Part shown: positions 21,501 to 31,959 of the stretch, piece by piece
How positions within the stretch are numbered: the stretch's first letter is position 1
How the letters are laid out: every line of letters starts with the position of its first letter
Origin: Liolophura sinensis
Taxonomy: Eukaryota > Mollusca > Polyplacophora > Chitonida > Chitonidae
NCBI RefSeq assembly: GCF_032854445.1
Contig: NC_088306.1
Span: 25,207,764 to 25,271,763 of the forward strand
Reading direction: 5' to 3'
DNA: 64,000 nt
Translations under genes and position numbers: made by a program
The notes under the pieces: model-generated
Told to the model about the DNA's origin: nothing
Database searches by the model: none
The model's input: the letters and a program-made list of their open reading frames with translations, nothing else

Positions 21501-23161
21501 TTGCGAAGAGACGCTTTTTACCAGAACAAGTATGTATAATTGTCATTTATGCCTTAAGCCTTATGAGTTTGCGATATGCGCACACTTATAAGTCCATGTG
21601 TGGCTCATTTGTTTAGCGCAGCGTAGTGACCCAGGAGCCTCTCATCAGTACGGTCGCTGTGAGTTCAAGTCCAGTTCATCCTCTCCGACCGGAAGGTCTT
21701 CCAGCACCCTGCAAATGGTCGTGGCTTTCTCTCGGGCTCTGCCCGGTTTCCTCCCACCACAATGCTGGCCGCCATCGTATAAGTGAAATATTCTTGAGTA
21801 CGGCGTAAAACACCAATCAAATAAAATAAATAAATATAATTCCAAGTGCATCAGAGGGCCTCCGTTGCCTGGTGGCTGGCGTGCTTGGGCAGCACAATGA
21901 CTGAGAAGACTCTCACCAATGCCGACGATATGATATACCGTCCAGCTTATGCCGGCTTTTTCTCTGATCGTACGTAGGAAGGTCTGCCAGGAACCTGCGG
22001 ATGGTCGTTTCCCCCGGGCTCTATCCGGTTTCTTCCTACCATAATGCTTGCCGGCGTCGTATAAAGTGATATGTTATTGAATATGGTTTAAAACACCAGA
22101 TAAATAAATAAATTAAGTCCATCAGATTTCTAATTCCAGCTTTTATGTAGTAAATAAAATTGTGTTGAGAAAATCAGCCTGGTGTCAGTAACACTCAATG
22201 ATTATTTTTTTAATCGCAGTTCCGGAAGTGAAAAATGGTCCTTATGATCCAGTGTCTATCTCAGATATTTACAACGGAAATGCCAAAAATATGTTTGAAG
22301 GTGAGTTTACCCCCAGTTTTTACCACACGCTTCTGAGAAACAAAAGATATGGTTAGGTGACTGGGGGAGACAAGGGATTAAGTTCTCATTACTGCTGGAA
22401 GCCTACCTACCACCATTTCTAGAAATATAATATAAAACGTCGACAGCAAAGAGAGCAGAACCAGGACAGTTACGACGTTGTGATGGCAAATTGTCACGTG
22501 TAAACCGGTGAAACATGCAATCCGTTAAAACAGCTCAGTTAGAAGTGTATGCGCCTAGTTGCTATCAGGTCGCAGTTTAGCATTCATGGAACATTTTTTT
22601 GAAAGGAAACCCTGGAAGCAAAATTCGAATAACTATTATACGGACCTATAATGCGATTTATTTAAGACAGTGAGGCGAATCAATAACTCGGCCTTCTCAA
22701 AGTCTGCGTTTCTTGTAATTTTTCCTGAACATCCAAACTAACAATATATGTGATACGTTGTTTGACACTTATATATACATGTGCGTTTGGGTTGTTTGAA
22801 GTATGAGGTTTAAAAACTGTCCCGATTTCGCTGTTTCTTCTCAGATTCCGGGAATGTCTTCGGCCCTCGTCGTGCTTTCCCGCTGCGCCACTCTGTCAGT
22901 AACAGCATCCCTGCTGCCACCATGCTCAGACCACGCTCTGCGGCCCTTACTTACACCAGCCGGCCTGTTCACAACCAGTATAGCCTAGAGGACGACGGCT
23001 TCATCTCCAGTCCATCCATCCCCAAAACACACATGCCATTCTCCGCCCTCCATCGACAAGTGAAGCGAGGCTGGGACGGAGCCCACTACACGCGTGAAAT
23101 GTCCGTCCACAATGGCAGAGATGTTATGAAGTTCAACCAATGGAATGACATTTCCGAGTGA
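15402..23161 (+). CDS. CAP-Gly domain protein, five coding exons
   Basis: CAP-Gly domains bind EEY/F or EB-type tails and so act at microtubule plus ends or on tubulin; that is family knowledge. Exons: 15402-15543, 17034-17142, 21462-21529, 22220-22300, 22845-23161, all with GT-AG introns and matching phases, giving 717 coding bases and 238 residues. The domain covers residues 9-81: GQRV (10-13), GTVRYKG (24-30), GEWVGVELD (37-45), GRRYFQC (57-63) and KHGVFV (66-71). The usual GKNDG is GTHSG (49-53), a notable change at the tail-binding loop. Residues 84-106 (exon 3) are the least certain. Residues 107-238 are rich in Ser, Pro and Arg, with no further domain recognised. The ATG lies in a near-ideal context with an in-frame TAG 15 bases upstream. 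No close named homologue is recalled; it is shorter than CLIP or dynactin proteins. An antisense gene overlaps its introns. Confidence 0.85.
15945..16063 (+). mobile_element. V-SINE-like element, 5' truncated
   Basis: Only the 3' half remains: ACCTGTGGATGGTCTTGG, the core as CATCATATAAGTGAAATATT CTTGAGTATGGCATAAAAC, and a degenerate A-rich tail. Confidence 0.8.
16249..16254 (-). terminator. Polyadenylation signal AATAAA
   Basis: AATAAA on the minus strand overlaps or closely follows the two possible stop codons of the antisense gene, as in compact 3' ends. Confidence 0.4.
16250..16330 (-). CDS. Antisense gene, possible terminal exon
   Basis: Two frames are open. Phase 0 follows directly from exon 2. 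Phase 1 gives a CxxCG knuckle (FCNNCGEIC) but needs an extra exon, for which 16459-16492 with donor TCCA|GTAAGT is a weak candidate. The AATAAA at 16249-16254 (minus) supports a transcript end here. Confidence 0.38.
   Translation of the reverse strand, partial: PCKDRKRQSFVIIVEKFVSLMMIDEK
16250..18649 (-). CDS. Probable small antisense gene, three exons
   Basis: Exon 1 (18580-18649) starts TCAATGG and reads MASIRRYRLGKDNGWETG to VEK, ending AAAG|GTAAGA in phase 1. An in-frame ATG at 18715 could extend it. Exon 2 (18413-18456) follows TTTTGTTTCACAG, reads VRNNTLLERLRLTEQ and ends GCAG|GTAAGA in phase 0. The proposed exon 3 (16250-16330) follows CTTTCTCACAG and gives PCKDRKRQSFVIIVEKF to a TAA that overlaps an AATAAA signal: 64 residues in all. 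A second frame of exon 3 reads ETVFCNNCGEICIINDDR and would need another exon before it. I recognise no family. The product is small and basic with a Leu/Arg-rich segment. It lies wholly inside introns 1 and 2 of the CAP-Gly gene on the opposite strand. Confidence 0.45.
17034..17142 (+). CDS. CAP-Gly gene, coding exon 2
   Basis: Follows TTCTCGCCTACAG and supplies the second half of the domain, GTHSGMIKGRRYFQC to SRLRFKPIRR. Without splicing the frame stops at once (TAG across the boundary), which supports the donor TA|GTAAGT. Phase 1 in, phase 2 out. Confidence 0.87.
17622..17884 (+). mobile_element. V-SINE-like element, full length
   Basis: Head with GGTTTGTGCGCTAGCGCAG, B box GAGTTCAAGTCC, core and tail CGGCGTAAAACACCAATCAA. 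It lies in intron 2 of the CAP-Gly gene, on the sense strand. Confidence 0.88.
18413..18456 (-). CDS. Antisense gene, exon 2
   Basis: Forty-four bases bounded by a textbook acceptor and donor. The phase follows exactly from exon 1, producing LLERLRLTEQ, likely helical. Confidence 0.52.
18580..18649 (-). CDS. Antisense gene, exon 1
   Basis: Twenty-three codons plus one base from a good start context to AAAG|GTAAGATATG. Composition (Arg, Gly, Trp, Lys) is unlike neighbouring intron sequence. Confidence 0.52.
21462..21529 (+). CDS. CAP-Gly gene, probable coding exon 3
   Basis: A strong acceptor (TTCTCCTTCTTCTCCAG) and donor ACAA|GTATGT bound 68 bases. All three frames are open. Only the one giving LYNTYHTKERESSCEE enters in phase 2 and leaves in phase 1, as exons 2 and 4 require. 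The alternative frame TTRKKEKALAKRRFLPEQ looks more protein-like but would break the chain, so this exon deserves transcript support. Confidence 0.6.
21600..21837 (+). mobile_element. V-SINE-like element in CAP-Gly intron 3
   Basis: Near full length, from GTTTAGCGCAGCGTAGTGAC to (AAAT)n, with GAGTTCAAGTCC and the intact core. A short deletion affects the middle body. Confidence 0.86.
21868..22115 (+). mobile_element. Second V-SINE-like element in intron 3
   Basis: A more diverged copy in the same orientation, about 30 bases after the previous one. The head (GGCGTGCTTGGGCAGCACAA) and tail (TTAAAACACCAGATAAATAA) are recognisable, while the B box is damaged. It ends about 100 bases before exon 4. 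Confidence 0.8.
22220..22300 (+). CDS. CAP-Gly gene, coding exon 4
   Basis: Preceded by TTTTTTTAATCGCAG and followed by GAAG|GTGAGT. In phase 1 it reads PEVKNGPYDPVSISDIYNG and continues to NMFE; the other phases hit stops. Confidence 0.82.
22845..23161 (+). CDS. CAP-Gly gene, terminal coding exon 5
   Basis: After CTGTTTCTTCTCAG the frame DSGNVFGPRRAFPLRHS runs 105 codons to TGA at 23159-23161. GC content and codon use rise sharply compared with flanking introns. It contains SIPAATMLRPRSAALTY, LEDDGFISSPSIPKT and a C-terminal MKFNQWNDISE. A CRE-type TGACGTCA overlaps the stop. Confidence 0.86.
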
Positions 23162-26084
23162 CGTCACTGCGTTCACTTGGCGGAGATGGTAATTGGTCGG
23201 ATATCTGCGCGTCTTACCTCGGACGTCTTCAAACCATGGCACTTAAAGAAAACGGAAAGTTTGCATGGAAGTTGACAATATGAGTTTATTCATTGACGTA
23301 CTTTCATGACGTCATGGTTTCAAACGCTTTATTCGAAAAGCTAACAGAGTCAAGAGAAGTAGATCCTGTATCTTGTTACCGTAGAGTGATTTGTCGTTTG
23401 AGTTCAGACCCAACTGGAGAGACTTGTGAGAATAAGTAACGCTATTTTCACGCATTTTATTCATATTGCCTCATACGTGAAAATACCGTCTTATTAATAA
23501 TTAATTAATACCTAGCTGATGAATTCAGGTATTTGGTTCAGGTGAAACTCTAACTCTGGGTATTGTATGGCTTCATTCGGATTTTCATCTGTCGGGTAAC
23601 TCATTACACACTATGAAGTAACGTTGCTATACAGTTTGGCTTAATTCCTTATAATATACTAATAGTTGGAGTTATAATTTTTGTCAGCTGATGAGCAGAG
23701 TGACAGTAATATTTGATTGTTAGCGTGTACTTTTAAAGGATACAATAATGTTGCTTGTCATTCCATTTTAATAACTGCTGATAAGTTTTATTGTGTCTAC
23801 AGGTATACCTATACTATATTTGTAAAAATGTGAATTATATGTGCTTCTTCAGTTGAATTCAGTGAGTTGGTCAAATTAGTACAAACTGAATGGAATGTCC
23901 AGTTCAGTTTCCTTTATCACCAGAATTCGTTTCAAAATTATTTCAAATCTTGACATCTTTATCTGTGAAAATCTACTCTGTTTGCGTAGTGTCGCAGTTA
24001 TTGTGAATTTGTGTTTGTTTAATTCTTACTTTGGCAAAGGGACCCTTGCTATAGCTTCTTTGATTTCAACATAAGCGAAACACTGCAGCCTCTAGCAAGG
24101 GAGCATGGTTGACAAGCTTTTCCAGCTTCAACTACGGCCTCGAAGACAGGGGGATTATCAGGATCCTGACGAAGGGCGGACTGGTGGTCCACTCTAAGTG
24201 CTCCGTTTTTCTACACCCATAAATCTGGCCAGCGTCTAGTAAGGCGTTAACAGCAAACACCCATTAGATTAACGTGTAGATGAAGTCAAAACTAATGTGT
24301 GCCTCAAAAAGAAAAGTAGCAACAAACTGTGTCCACAAATACTTCATTTGATTATTATTATTTTTTTACTTTTACATTTTTTTAAACAAGAAATTGCACA
24401 AAAATAAATTATTTTGTAAGGTGGGTTTTTGAGACCGTAAAGGTTTTTACATTATTTTGAGCGCCAAAAAATGTGTTGAAAGTTATTAGAATAATGGTAA
24501 GGTAGTTCATCACTGATAATTTCACAGAATATAACTATTTTCAAAATGTTTCGTAAGCAAGTACGGAAATTAATATGAAGAAAGTGATGTGACGTCGCGG
24601 CACTTTGATGTGCTCCGAAAAGGCCAACGTATTTTATCCTATACCTGAAATGCTTTTTATGACGCATCAAAAATCCTCAAAAAAAAGAAAGAAATTAAAA
24701 TAGTTTTACTCGGCGTTTTGAACCGCACTGACTTTTGTTATTTTGTTTGTGTTCACTTTAATGAAGAAATTTAGCAAGAAAAAATTTCAAGAGGGATATG
24801 TAATTATACTGGTGAATCTCTCGTGATTTTTGTTAACTTTACATGTATATATTACTGCTGGATACTCTTATTAGAGGAATCAGAATCGATGTTTGGAGTC
24901 AAACGTTTATCTAGCTTCTCTGTGCAGATTTGACAAGTGCCGTTGACTTGCATTCACAAGCGAACAGCATTAGGCACGTAAAACTTTGATTTTGAATCAG
25001 TGTAAAAGTGTTTGTAAAATGTTAGAACGGCATTCTATGAGAAATGTATCATGGATTGCCATTTAACCTCCATGAAGTAACATTTGAACACATTCCTTTG
25101 TTTTTTTGATGTCTTGGTCCTGACAAAGTTTCGTGTCGTTATCCATTACCAACATTGCTGAGATTAGCCTCTGGCTTGACAGACAACGACACTAATGATG
25201 TGTTTGTATAACGTCAAATTACCATAATGATCACGTCCAGGCTGTGTTTGCAAGTGCCATTACAGATTTAGATTAAATCTATACTTGGTCTATTTTAACG
25301 TGATATATCTATCTATAGTGTTCATTAAATACGTTTCTTGTATTTCATCAAGCGTGTAATTTTAACATATTTTGAAAATTCCTTGCTATTTATACTACTT
25401 TGCTCAAATGTGGACTTTATTTTGCACATTTATTTAGTGTTTTTATATATATATCGTCTTCAATTGACCTAGATTAAATCGGTTGTTTTTTGTCAGGTTA
25501 CTATAGATCTCTATACCTTGAAGGGTTTATATATGTAATATGTAAGGTTTAGAACTAACACTCATTAAAAACCTGTTTTACTTAAATTTTTTGTCTGCTT
25601 AATTATATATGTCTTTCACGCCTGTCAACACCACCCTTCGTTTCTAAGCCTCCCTGCTCAGTGGCCGAGTGATAGAAGACGTATGTTCGCTTGACACCAA
25701 ACGCTATTGACATGACCAGTTAGTTAAGATAATTAGCTTTTGGACTTCTCGGTTATTTTGTTAGGTGTGGTACTCCCCATCCTAACGTCCCCCGCTTTTC
25801 CTCTATCCGTTAACGATGAAGTGAGTGAAAACGCCAATCAAATATAAGTTGATAACTACACGTGGCTGTAGAAGCTTATGGTACCTATAATCTATACCTG
25901 CCAGAAGCCCATTAGTACTGCTGTAGCTATACAGAATTAAACCTGTGTAATTGGAATTGGAATTTAAGCCAAATTAAAACAAGTGATTGATTAGACATGT
26001 AACCAACATCTCGTTATATGCAAAGCAATTGGAGTTCTTTATCAAGGGCCCATTTCCTTTATTAGGACCCGTTTCCTTATACCA
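23162..26084. other. 3' flank of the CAP-Gly gene
   Basis: AT-rich, with no coding exon supported. It presumably holds the 3' UTR; AATAAA at about 24403 is one candidate polyadenylation signal but is not close to the stop. A SINE-type tail lies at 24183-24265 and another degenerate one near 25745-25850 (GAAAACGCCAATCAAATATA). Confidence 0.45.
24183..24265 (+). repeat. Degenerate SINE tail
   Basis: GTGCTCCGTTTTTCTACACC, ATAAATCTGGCCAGCGTCTA and GTAAGGCGTTAACAGCAAAC resemble the tail variant at 37325. The copy is old and lacks a head. Confidence 0.45.
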
Positions 26085-26325
26085 TATAATATTAGACTTG
26101 CAGCGTAGAGAGTAATTCAAGAGCAGCTACAACAAATGGTCACACGTGACCGGTGAAATACGATCTCTTGACACTTTACTACAACGAAGGTTTTATTCTA
26201 ACTTCATGTAAATGCTTAAATAGTAGCAAAGGCACCCCTACTGCCATGGCTTAGGCAGAATTAGGTAAAAAAAAATGCAGTTATGTTGGTTGCAATTTAT
26301 TAGGCGTCACTGGTATCACGTGACA
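26085..26325 (-). repeat. REP-B copy
   Basis: ATGGTCACACGTGACCGGTG, AAATACGATCTCTTGACA, TCATGTAAATGCTTAAATAG and GGCTTAGGCAGAATTAGGTA follow the minus-strand order of REP-B. Both ends are diverged. Confidence 0.75.
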
Positions 26326-26754
26326 CGATACGCAAACAGATCAATTTTTTTGTAACTTCCCTTGTAAATAACATCGCATTAAGAGCGATAACCTCCTACA
26401 AACTTTACGGGGAGTCTGATTTCTAAGGTTTAGTGACGGTAGATGCGGCATTGCATATATTATTTCGCCAATCGTGCAAGTGATGTGCTCAGCACGCTCC
26501 GTAGAGTTATGAAACTGGTATCCAAAGTGCATACCAATACGATATTGATACGGAAGCGGCAACTCGCTTTTTATTTTCTTTTATACTGTACAACAGCCAG
26601 TTAGCACATCGAATTAGCACCTAAACTGTCTCATTTCACCTCACGTAGTCTTGGCTGAGTAACGTCGAGAAAAAACAATCTAATGTCATTACGTATATTT
26701 ATTTAAGAACATTCTCACAAGATCTCCTGCTAATGCTTGTTTCGAACTGACGTC

Positions 26755-26822
26755 CTGGCCGCCCTACAAGTGAAATTTTTTTGAGTACGTGGTAAACCTA
26801 CTATCAAGTAAATATATAAAAA
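26755..26822 (+). mobile_element. V-SINE-like tail fragment
   Basis: CCGCCCTACAAGTGAAATTT followed by TTGAGTACGTGGTAAACC and an AT-rich tail is the last 65 bases of the family. Confidence 0.6.
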
Positions 26823-27477
26823 AGTGAATCAGATTTTAATACACCTAATGTTCCTCGGCGTACAAGTTAAGGTAACCATTATAGCTGGTCTTTTTGCAAG
26901 GATGAAAATGTAAACAGTATGGACATTTTTCTGTCTGAGAATGGGCAAAGAAAGGGAGATAACGCGTATGCTAACTCTACGCTCCTTTCGTGAGATCGTG
27001 CAGAAGACAGCTGGTTAAATACAATGTTCCGGTAATCATCTGATAGGTACAGAGTTAATCAGAGGTATCTTTCGTTATACGTTTCTTCCTGCGTGAGAAC
27101 AGCCCAGGTAATCAACGAATCCTCAATTATTTGGAACAGTCCCTCCCCCAGCGATGGACATAACCAGAGCCGAATAAAGCAGATAACAGATGCATGACAT
27201 TTTTCATGATTTGATAAAATATGGGCCTTTTGTTATTAATGGCGCTGCATTATCCCAATACAGCCGCTGCAGAGACGGCGGGGACCTAATTCATTATGGG
27301 GTAAGAGAGTTGCATTGATTCTCCAGACTTACGACAGTGGAAGTTTTATTAAGTTTGTCCACTGGGCTCCACATGGCATCTGTGTGTTGTTAGGCCACAT
27401 GCGTTGATTATAGCATTGGCTTTGACAACAAGAATTTCCACATGCTTGTTTGTGAGACTTCACTGAGCATTTGTACT
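26823..27477. other. No supported feature
   Basis: Nothing recognisable; short frames only. Confidence 0.45.
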
Positions 27478-27660
27478 GTTTATTTATTTATTTATTTGAA
27501 TGGTCTTTTACGCTGTACTACAAAATGTTTCATTTATACGACAGCAGCCAGCATTAAAGCGGGAGGAATCCAGGCCGAGTTTGTGGGAACCAACGACCAT
27601 CCGCTGGTTGCTTCCAGATTTTCCCAAGTGCGACCTGAGTTGAAGCCAGCATGTCCTTTC
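27478..27660 (-). mobile_element. V-SINE-like element, head missing
   Basis: (TTTA)n start, TTTTACGCTGTACTACAAAA, core and ACGACCATCCGCTGGTTGCT block; the head beyond about 27660 is lost. Confidence 0.8.
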
Positions 27661-27714
27661 TCAAACCGAATGACGAAGAGTGCTTTAGTCGAAGGTCGTT
27701 AAGAACACCACCTA

Positions 27715-27868
27715 CTTATATTTATTTATTTGTTTAATTGGTACTTAGGAAAATTTTACTCTTACGACAGCCGCCAACATTATGGTGGGAAGAAATCGAC
27801 CAAAGCCTTGGGGGAAACTCATGACAATCTACAGGTTGCTGCCGCAGACCTTCCCACGAATGGCTGGA
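27715..27868 (-). mobile_element. V-SINE-like element, head missing
   Basis: A second minus-strand copy 55 bases on, also ending before the tRNA-like head and with a deletion in the tail region. It is older than its neighbour (AAGAAATCGACCAAAGCC). Confidence 0.75.
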
Positions 27869-29134
27869 GCACCCATGTATATCCCACATACAAAAATGCA
27901 GTTTGTCTTCATTGTAACAGAGGACAGGTGGGCGTTTTAAAGTGGACATGGTGACAGTGCGTGGTACCAAAACGTCCCACGCATTCCCGTAATCTGGATT
28001 ATTGGCATATCACCATCCATTTCTTGAGATATGTAAACTGGTGAACAATTACAACCCCAGCCAACAAGAAGTGCATATTACTTTGGATGTAAAATTTTGA
28101 CTGTCGTTCGAATCTTGTAAACTGGTGGCTGTTTTTGTATTTTTTAGATTGGCCAAATGGATTTGTTTGGCGTAGTAAACCAGGAAGCCATATATGACGT
28201 ACATGTAATAAGACGATGATGATGACGCCTGGCAATCCGAATCCAGAGTCCTTCCTCATGTGACTCTCACACCACTATATGTCTGACCACTGTCATGCTC
28301 CTTACAGCGCATGTGTTACTCTCTGTGCTCGCTTCACACTACTTCCGGAATCAGTACCCCAATAGCACTTCAATTTTAATGATGAAAATTTGAAATTCTG
28401 GGCGAGAGGACACAAGGAGACATTGGTGATGAGGCTGCAAGTGACATATCCATGCACCTCTCCTAACTGCTGGAATAGAAAGGTCCAGACGACCAACCTA
28501 TGCCAAGATTTTTGTGGATTTCTCACCGGCTGGGCAAAGTATGCACCCAAGTTTATTGTCCACAGAATGTTGGAGCTGCGTTACAGCACTAAAACCTAAC
28601 GTTGTCTATTATGGAAAATTAATAGGGGTCATGCCGCCATTTGACGAGTTTGGCCTTTTGAGCTTGTGCGACGCCTCTAGGCCTGTTTAGGCTTAGTTTC
28701 ACCAGTAGTGTCATCGCGCAGAACTATTTAATCAGCATTCAGCAATAAAATTGTTTCAGGTGTTAGAATCATGTTGTGCATATGTTTAGACAAACAGACT
28801 GTATGCGTATTAAGTGCTTTTAGAAACAAAGGTGAAGACAAACGTTATGCGTTTTTTGGCATCCCCCTCTGCCTCAACGTGACCCTAGTGACCTTGGTGT
28901 TGCTCAATAATATCTGTACAAATTTTGCTAGTGATGGCAGTGATGTAAAGCCAGCATAGAGAGTGACGCATGCGCTGTCATGCGTAATATCTGTATCACC
29001 GCATCTGGGCAGCTTCTGTCTACCTTAAGACGTAAACAAATGGCTGTCGGCGGAGCGGTCGACTTCTAATCTTCCCAGCCAGTTCGCTTTCTACACCTCC
29101 ACCATCGAGGCACTAAGACAGACTTCTCTATAGT
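27869..29134. other. No supported feature
   Basis: Overlapping short frames on both strands (for example 28302-28599) have no splice context or family resemblance. Confidence 0.45.
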
Positions 29135-29310
29135 TTAACACCTGGCGACCAGACGGCGAAAGCGAATGTCTGGTAAACTGACCTCATAAAACAAAAACCC
29201 GGTGGTTCGACCACTGACCAGTTGCCTAAAACCAGTTGGGAACCTTTCAAAGGCACTCATAGCGCGAAATATTGTTGAGTGTGTCGTTAAATGACACTCA
29301 AATCAAAACA
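29135..29310 (+). repeat. Degenerate SINE-like element
   Basis: Ends with ATTGTTGAGTGTGTCGTTAA ATGACACTCAAATCAAAAC, a variant of the shared SINE tail. The body (CCAGTTGGGAACCTTTCAAA) matches no other copy in the window, so it is probably another family. Confidence 0.5.
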
Positions 29311-30329
29311 AAAGTAGTGCGACCTTGAGACTCAGGTGGGCGTAAGGCACACATCAATCAATATCACGAGTATGTGTTTGGTTTACTCTAATTCCTGGAT
29401 CTGTATGTTTGTTTGCTTGGGGTTTTGGGTCACACATGCACTTCCCTTCACCCGGTCAAATTATACCGTAATCGGGCCAACCAGCCCTGTTTTCTTTCTC
29501 TAATCTCCCAATACTGAACGCTAAGCGAAGCAGCAACACGTGTCGTTTGGCGATATACATAACTGATTAGGTTGCACCAGATTCCAGTTATCGACCTGTC
29601 TTGCCTGCTATGCTTAAATGTTTTATGTCATTGTTTGTTTCTTCGACTAACACTAGTCAAATTATATAGTTATATAGCGGTGTTCACATTTACGGGTGGG
29701 GGAAATTGGGACAGGCCACGAGCGAATTGTCACCCTCTCCTGTTTTTGTCAGACACGTATAATCGTGGTGTTCGGGTCGTGAGAGTAGATTCGTATGGCA
29801 CAAAACACCCACAGATCCAATAATACGCTCATGTGTTTCTTACAACTAGGCCTAATTGCTTTTTTTTTCTCGCCCAAATCCAAAGTTTTCGTGGGTTATA
29901 TGGTGGTGTTAGGGGTTAGAGGGCCGTGGAAATTGGGTTGTACACGAGTCAAGCGTCAGCTCCTCACCACATAGGCACTGAAAACACATCGTGAGGCAAA
30001 CTCCCAGCTTATGTCTCGAGGTACCCGGTTTCAGTGGGATGCGATCGGTTGTATAGATACGCGTGGTCTCTAAAATACATGTAGGCCTACATGTAGGTGC
30101 CTCCGAGCTATCAACGGATCTGACTGGATAAACATTATGGTAGTTTCGAATTCCCACTCCATTACTGTTTAAGGTAAAAAAAGCGTGTATTCTGCATACC
30201 GTGTGACCTGTCAGAAATGTTAGACAATATAATTAAGACTACAGCAAACCCAGCAGTGACGACAGTGTGATAGATAACGATTTATTGTATTTAGCATACC
30301 ATGGGCGCCCAAGAAAAGGTTCACACAAA
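29311..30329. other. No supported feature
   Basis: No repeat or gene recognised. A 13-base near-palindrome, CATGTAGGCCTACATG, sits at 30078-30093. Confidence 0.45.
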
Positions 30330-30502
<173 letters not shown>

Positions 30503-30837
30503 ATGTTAAATAGAACGTTTGGGGGTCATGCCGCTTTCCCAATTCAGTATGAAGTACTTCACGAAGTACACTTAGAGTTCTTCCCAGACAGACTGTGAAA
30601 ATCTTCCAAATAATCAATAACTAGGCCAGAGCTGCCTGTGATGGCGTTGGATTAGATTAGAGTAACATTTGTACATCAACACCTGGAAATGCTGACAACA
30701 ATATCGCCGTTACAAAAACTATGATATTAAGGGTTATTGTAGCCCTGAATAATTCCAAACCATGCAGGATTCTGCTGGTGGACTGAGCATCCCTGAGGCG
30801 TGGTCAGTTTGCATTGGCTTTATTTTATTTTATATAA

Positions 30838-31130
30838 CCTGTGATGACAACACAGTATTTTGAGTAATTCTACAATGGTGGCGTCTAACAATCGCTGCAT
30901 TTGTTTGCCCGGTTTCCTCTCGCCATAAGGCTGGCCGGTGTCGTATAAGTGAAATGTTATTAAGTACGGCGTAAAACACCCTTTCAAATCAATCAATAAA
31001 CAAATCAATGCATTTTAACACTGAAAACAAAAATGGGTAAATTGGCAAGAGGTCGGATATGTGTGACCATTTGCCAACTATCACACTCTCAACACTTCCC
31101 TGGTTTTACTCTCTGCACTGTGCGTCTTTT
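30838..31130 (+). repeat. REP-B copy split by a SINE tail
   Basis: The left part (TGTGATGACAACACAGTATT) and right part (GGTAAATTGGCAAGAGGTCG, then CTATCACACTCTC) are REP-B in order. Between them, 30907-31003 is a V-SINE-like 3' fragment (TTTCCTCTCGCCATAAGG, core, GGCGTAAAACACC) that replaces the REP-B middle. Confidence 0.75.
30907..31003 (+). mobile_element. V-SINE-like tail nested in REP-B
   Basis: The 5'-truncated copy begins at TGCCCGGTTTCC and ends with a CAATCAATAAACAAATCAAT tail. It lies in the REP-B segment that normally carries ATCTAATAAATTGAAAGTAA. Confidence 0.8.
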
Positions 31131-31278
31131 ATATTGTTGTCACCGCCGTTATGTATTAAATCGGCATGCCAAGTCGGTGTAACCGCAGTATAATGAAGGA
31201 TGTACATATATACGTGTACACGTATTTCGGGCAAGTCTATCACTGTGGGCAGTTTGTCCTATCAGCCCTGGATCCGCA

Positions 31279-31782
31279 TCAGGTCGGCGGGTGGTCTGGA
31301 TTCAGTTTAAGGTGACGTGATAACCTGTTCTTATCTAGGGCTGAACCGTTACAATCAACAAGATTTACCCCCATCGATGAAATCCACGGTACAGGTAATG
31401 TCTGTAATTTACCTCTCAAATAATGACCAGGTCTATCCAGGTCTGCTATAGCATTTCTCTCGGCATGTGGAAACGAGGGATGTACCGCCCGTTCATTTGG
31501 ACGAACAAAAAATGCCAGCTTGATGCACGATTCTTGTAAAATGTTTCTAGGCAATACAATGTCCAAGAGAATAAGGTGATGGTGGACGCAAGCTTTTTCT
31601 GTAAGGAGATATGGCGCTTTAGAAAATGCATTCATATAAAGATTATCCCTTTTGTGCCTTACCTGGGAATTGGAAAGATGGTCCTTCTTGGCCATCATAC
31701 TTGTAATATAACAGTGAAAAACAAATGACATTATCGTTCTCAAAGAACTGGAGTTAAACCACATCATTTTAACAATGCACAA
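31279..31782 (-). CDS. Unidentified 167-codon open frame
   Basis: The longest non-repetitive frame in the window. It has no recognisable domain, no membrane segment and uneven composition: the C-terminal third (AERNAIADLDRPGHYLRG, NPDHPPT) is more protein-like than the rest. A donor-like GAGAG|GTAAAT lies inside it near 31414, so only part may be an exon. A frame this long is not improbable by chance in 64 kb. Confidence 0.2.
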   Translation of the reverse strand: MCIVKMMWFNSSSLRTIMSFVFHCYITSMMAKKDHLSNSQVRHKRDNLYMNAFSKAPYLLTEKACVHHHLILLDIVLPRNILQESCIKLAFFVRPNERAVHPSFPHAERNAIADLDRPGHYLRGKLQTLPVPWISSMGVNLVDCNGSALDKNRLSRHLKLNPDHPPT

Positions 31783-31785
31783 ATT

Positions 31786-31935
31786 TTATTTATTTGCTTG
31801 TATTTAACGCCATATTCGAAGATTTTTCCCTTATACGATTCTCGGCAGGTGTATGGTTGGTGGAAGCTGAAGTCCCCGGGTTAAACCACCGACCTTCGCT
31901 AGGTTACTGACAAACTTTCCCACACCTGAAGTCCA
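31786..31935 (-). repeat. SINE-like family 3 copy
   Basis: TTTATTTATTTGCTTGTATT, TAACGCCATATTCGAAGA, then ACCACCGACCTTCGCTAGG and GACAAACTTTCCC, in the same order as at 411 and 11955. Confidence 0.65.
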
Positions 31936-31959
31936 CACTTGTGTACCATATTTATTTAT

